A stretch of DNA of 64,000 bases from an uncultured Victivallis sp. (GTDB taxonomy: Bacteria > Verrucomicrobiota > Lentisphaeria > Victivallales > Victivallaceae): the NCBI RefSeq assembly GCF_944391105.1, contig NZ_CALXSK010000004.1:1-64000 (forward strand), in the 5' to 3' direction. Numbering within the stretch: the first letter of the stretch is position 1; every line of letters begins with the position of its first letter. The notes beneath the pieces are model-generated. The model saw only the letters and a list, made by a program, of their open reading frames with translations, was not told the DNA's origin and did not search any database. The translations under genes and the position numbers were made by a program. Positions 61,606 through 64,000 of the stretch are shown here, in pieces.

Positions 61606-62487
61606 ATGGCGGAGATGGAACGTGGAGGCGCGGTTTGTTTTGAATCGTACAGCCCTTTTTTTACGGAGCGTACGGAGCGGTTGCATGCGATGCTTCTGAA
61701 TTGCGGCCACGAACTTGCGCGCGGTCCGGAGTACAGCTGGGACGGATTGCGGCGCGGCAACCATGATCTTCTGATCTGGCAATATACGCTTAACGGACTT
61801 GGCTGTGTGGAGTTAGAAGGAGAGCGTTATCCGGTTCCGCCCGGCAGTGCTTTTGTTCTGATGGTTCCAGAGGCGCACGTCTATTTTCTGCCGCCGGAGT
61901 CGTCGTCCTGGGAGTTCTTGTATGTGACGGTAAACGGCTCGGAATTGATGCGGCTCGGGCGGGAATACCGGAAGCGCAACGGAATTGTGCGTCCGTTTGC
62001 GCCGGGATCCCCGGTTGTGCGGGAGGCTTGGGAACTGCTTGCCGTTTGCCGGGAAAAGCGGCTGGGAGGGCGGTACGATGCCAGTACGCGTGCTTATTCA
62101 TTTCTGATGCGGATGATGGCGGAGCCTCCGGTCAGCATTTTTTCCGGACAGAGTGAATTCATGATCAGAGTCCACGATTTCTGCCGGAAACATCTCGACC
62201 GTCCGATCACGGTGGAGATGCTTGCGGAGGTGGCGGGGTGCAGTCGCGGGCACTTCACGCGTCGTTTTCAGGAGCTTGAAGGGATTTCGCCGCATGAGTT
62301 CATCATCCGTCAGAAGATGCGTCTTGCGGTGCGTCTGCTGCAGACGACGGTTGCGTCGGTCAAGGAGGTTTCGGCTGCGTGCGGCTTTGAAGACACGAGT
62401 TATTTCTGCAAGGTGTTCCGGCAGTATCACGGCATATCGCCGGGCGGTTACCGAACCGGCGGCAGCGGCGACCCCCCGGCTTTTTGA
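61606..62487 (+). CDS. AraC-family regulator with cupin-like sensor domain
   Basis: This 293-residue protein has an N-terminal cupin-like region (~residues 40-130; LWQYTLNGLGCVELEGERYP-like and VPPGSAFVLMVPEAHVYFLP). It ends with two helix-turn-helix motifs: ITVEMLAEVAGCSRGHFTRR and VKEVSAACGFEDTSYFCKVF with the SPGGYR end. The AAGGAGGTGA ribosome site gives a confident start. It is divergent from the GH4 glycosidase (196 bp between), so it most likely activates that gene in response to a sugar. It is not closely similar to the AraC protein at 3663-4556 beyond the common fold. pstS begins 111 bp downstream behind its own Pho box. Confidence 0.9.
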   Translation: MAEMERGGAVCFESYSPFFTERTERLHAMLLNCGHELARGPEYSWDGLRRGNHDLLIWQYTLNGLGCVELEGERYPVPPGSAFVLMVPEAHVYFLPPESSSWEFLYVTVNGSELMRLGREYRKRNGIVRPFAPGSPVVREAWELLAVCREKRLGGRYDASTRAYSFLMRMMAEPPVSIFSGQSEFMIRVHDFCRKHLDRPITVEMLAEVAGCSRGHFTRRFQELEGISPHEFIIRQKMRLAVRLLQTTVASVKEVSAACGFEDTSYFCKVFRQYHGISPGGYRTGGSGDPPAF

Positions 62488-62494
62488 AGAGCTT

Positions 62495-62523
62495 CTAACA
62501 CTCCTTTAACAGTACGCTAACAT
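62495..62523 (+). promoter_or_regulatory. Pho box: three direct repeats at 11-bp spacing upstream of pstS
   Basis: CTAACAC (62495-62501), TTAACAG (62506-62512) and CTAACAT (62517-62523) are direct repeats of (C/T)TAACA at exactly 11-bp intervals, the PhoB/PhoP-type recognition pattern. A possible -10 TATCTT (62532-62537) lies nine bases downstream. The target is pstS at 62599. Confidence 0.78.
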
Positions 62524-62598
62524 TTCGCGGCTATCTTATATGCACAAACCCGGAAATACTGTTTCGCCTGCCGGGTTCAATTCTAACATGGAGTGCAT

Positions 62599-63636
62599 AT
62601 GAAAAAGCTGTTTGGCATGGCTGCCGCCTCGTTGCTGTCGTTCGCCGTCGTTGCCGCCGAGATCTCGATCAACGGCGCAGGTGCATCGTTTCCCGCTCCC
62701 GTCTACCGGGTCTGGACCTACAATTACGGCGAGTCGACCGACGGCCGTGTTGAAGTCAATTACCAGAGCAGCGGTTCCGGCGCCGGAATCAACCAGATCA
62801 AGGAGAAAACCATCGACTTCGGCGGTTCCGACAATCCGCTTACGAAGGAAGAGCTCGACCAGGCGAATCTCTGCCAGTTCCCGATGCTCGCCGGCGGTGT
62901 GGTCGTGATCGTGAATCTGCGCGGGGTCAGGCCGAATACGTTGAAACTCGATCAGGCCGTGCTCGCGGACATCTTTCTCGGCAAAATCAAGGGCTGGGAC
63001 GATCCGCGCATCAAAGCCCTGAATCCCGGCGTGAAACTGCCGCGCGTGCGCATCACGGTCGTGCGCCGTTCCGACAGCTCCGGCACGAGTTTCATCTTCA
63101 CGAACTATCTGTCGAAAATTTCAAAGGAGTGGGCGGATCGGGTCGGCTGCGGCCCCGCCGTCAACTGGCCGGTCGGCATCGGCGGTCAGAAGAACCCCGG
63201 CGTCTGCAACAACGTCGCGCGCATCAACGGTGCGATCGGGTACACCGAATACACCTACGCGGTCGAGGCGAAGCTCTCGATGGTTTCTCTGAAGAACAAG
63301 GCCGGGAAATTCGTCGAACCGAAACCGGAGACCTTCCGCGCTTCCGGCGCCCATGCGGACTGGAAGAATGCTCCGGGCTTCTACATGCTTCTGACCGATC
63401 AGCCCGGTGATGACAGCTGGCCGATCACCGGTCTGACCTACGTCCTCGTTCAGCGCAATCAGCCCGACGCGGAAAAAGCCGGTGCGATGTTGAACTACTT
63501 CAACTGGTGCTACACGACCGGAGCCGCCGCCGCGTCGAAACTCCACTACGTGCCGCTTCCGGACGAGGTGGTTTCGCTGGTCCGCCAAGCGTGGGAAACC
63601 GAAATCCGCTCCGGAAACAAGCCTGTCAAATTCTGA
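62599..63636 (+). CDS. pstS: Phosphate ABC transporter substrate-binding protein PstS
   Basis: This 345-residue periplasmic phosphate-binding protein has a signal peptide (MKKLFGMAAASLLSFAVVAAE). It shows ISINGAGASFPAPVYRVWTY, VEVNYQSSGSGAGINQIKEK, IDFGGSDNPLTKEEL, FLGKIKGWDDPRIKALNPGV and ITVVRRSDSSGTSFIFTNYL, the phosphate-coordinating loops of PstS. VARINGAIGYTEYTYA follows near the C-terminal lobe. The length matches E. coli PstS (~346). GGAG lies five bases upstream of the ATG. The Pho box upstream indicates induction on phosphate starvation. It starts the pst operon, with pstC next after 10 bp. Confidence 0.97.
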   Translation: MKKLFGMAAASLLSFAVVAAEISINGAGASFPAPVYRVWTYNYGESTDGRVEVNYQSSGSGAGINQIKEKTIDFGGSDNPLTKEELDQANLCQFPMLAGGVVVIVNLRGVRPNTLKLDQAVLADIFLGKIKGWDDPRIKALNPGVKLPRVRITVVRRSDSSGTSFIFTNYLSKISKEWADRVGCGPAVNWPVGIGGQKNPGVCNNVARINGAIGYTEYTYAVEAKLSMVSLKNKAGKFVEPKPETFRASGAHADWKNAPGFYMLLTDQPGDDSWPITGLTYVLVQRNQPDAEKAGAMLNYFNWCYTTGAAAASKLHYVPLPDEVVSLVRQAWETEIRSGNKPVKF

Positions 63637-63646
63637 AGTCTCTTCC

Positions 63647-64000
63647 ATGAACGATTCCGGAAAAACACTCATATCCTCCGCGTGCACGGATCGCGTGTTC
63701 CGCATCGCCGCCGCCGGGAGTGCGTTGCTCGCTCCGCTGCTGCTTGCGGCGCTGCTCATCCAGCTCGGAGTGGGGTCGGCTCCGGCCTGGCGCGAGTTCG
63801 GACCCGGATTCCTGATCGGAACCGAATGGGATCCGGTCCGGAACGTCTATGGTGCGCTTCCTGCGATTGTCGGAACGCTGCTGACGACTGCGCTCGCACT
63901 TCTTTTTGCGATTCCTCCGGCCTTTGTGACGGCGCTCTGGCTTGTCGATGCTCCTCCGGGAATCGGGGAGATTCTCAGTCAGGCGCTCGATTTGCTGGCC
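63647..64000 (+). CDS. pstC: Phosphate ABC transporter permease PstC (partial, runs off the window)
   Basis: The first 118 residues (MNDSGKTLISSACTDRVFRI...) include a transmembrane helix at about residues 28-42 (LLAPLLLAALLIQLG). The PstC landmark FGPGFLIGTEWDPVRNVYGA follows, then LPAIVGTLLTTALALLFAIP. The remaining permease helices and the EAA-type loop lie beyond 64000. The ATG follows the pstS stop by 10 bp, so they are cotranscribed. PstC pairs with PstA to form the phosphate channel driven by PstB. Confidence 0.9.
   Translation, partial: MNDSGKTLISSACTDRVFRIAAAGSALLAPLLLAALLIQLGVGSAPAWREFGPGFLIGTEWDPVRNVYGALPAIVGTLLTTALALLFAIPPAFVTALWLVDAPPGIGEILSQALDLLA

Overview
The window is a GC-rich chromosomal segment from a Gram-negative (LpxD, BamA, OmpH/Skp, Arn-type lipid A enzymes) heterotroph. 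Short H-X9-DG pseudopilin-like proteins beside sugar-active enzymes, Sel1-repeat proteins, GTP-type PEPCK, AraC regulators and orphan SGNH/DUF4886-type hydrolases point to the Lentisphaerae/Victivallales (PVC group, often gut-associated). This placement is inferred from gene content and was not tested by a search. No rRNA, convincing tRNA, CRISPR array, prophage or insertion sequence was seen.

Layout. 1-2480: a decayed edge with a broken ADP-ribosylglycohydrolase-like gene carrying two tandem ~20-bp duplications, a large nested inverted repeat, an AT-rich Sel1-repeat gene and a gene-poor gap. 2481-12641: a zinc-ribbon membrane protein, then an AraC regulator divergent from a polysaccharide/sugar-ester cluster (CE7-like esterase, BNR/sortilin-like protein, mutarotase-like lipoprotein, H-X9-DG pseudopilin, beta-helix enzyme). 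12710-15301: a BlaI-BlaR1-type pair with its operator. 15486-24687: TIM-barrel epimerase/isomerase, ThrC, DUF4886-like esterase, PPK2, two paralogous membrane-anchored proteins of unknown family, PEPCK, and a Gly-rich coiled-coil protein. 24742-36597: GNAT enzyme, MetG, GuaB, OmpH-LpxD-Sel1, RhaA, RlmN, a TPR protein and a 29-residue mS38-like protein. 36864-42037: a membrane-anchored GspE/PilT-like ATPase with degenerate catalytic motifs, a CvpA-like protein, a flavoprotein, a SpoU methyltransferase and a polysaccharide deacetylase. 42057-50988: a housekeeping run prs-rplY-pth-rpsF-ssb-rpsR-rplI-dnaB-bamA-mazG. 51019-54992: ArnB/ArnT/ArnC-like lipid A decoration genes. 55264-59927: CarB and an RsbU-type phosphatase. 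60057-62487: a GH4 glycosidase divergent from an AraC regulator. 62495-64000: a Pho box, pstS and the start of pstC.

How genes connect. Envelope biogenesis is spread over three loci (ompH-lpxD, bamA, arn-like). Nucleotide supply appears as guaB, prs and carB; prs and carB each have a sigma-70-type promoter and a leader of about 190 nt with strong hairpins. Phosphate metabolism appears as PPK2 and the pst genes with their direct-repeat Pho box. Promoters of the form TTGNNN-N17-TATATT recur through the window and look like the housekeeping promoter of this organism. The least-explained items are the paralogous pair at 20127-21728, the ATPase-like protein at 36864-38243, and the two structured leaders.
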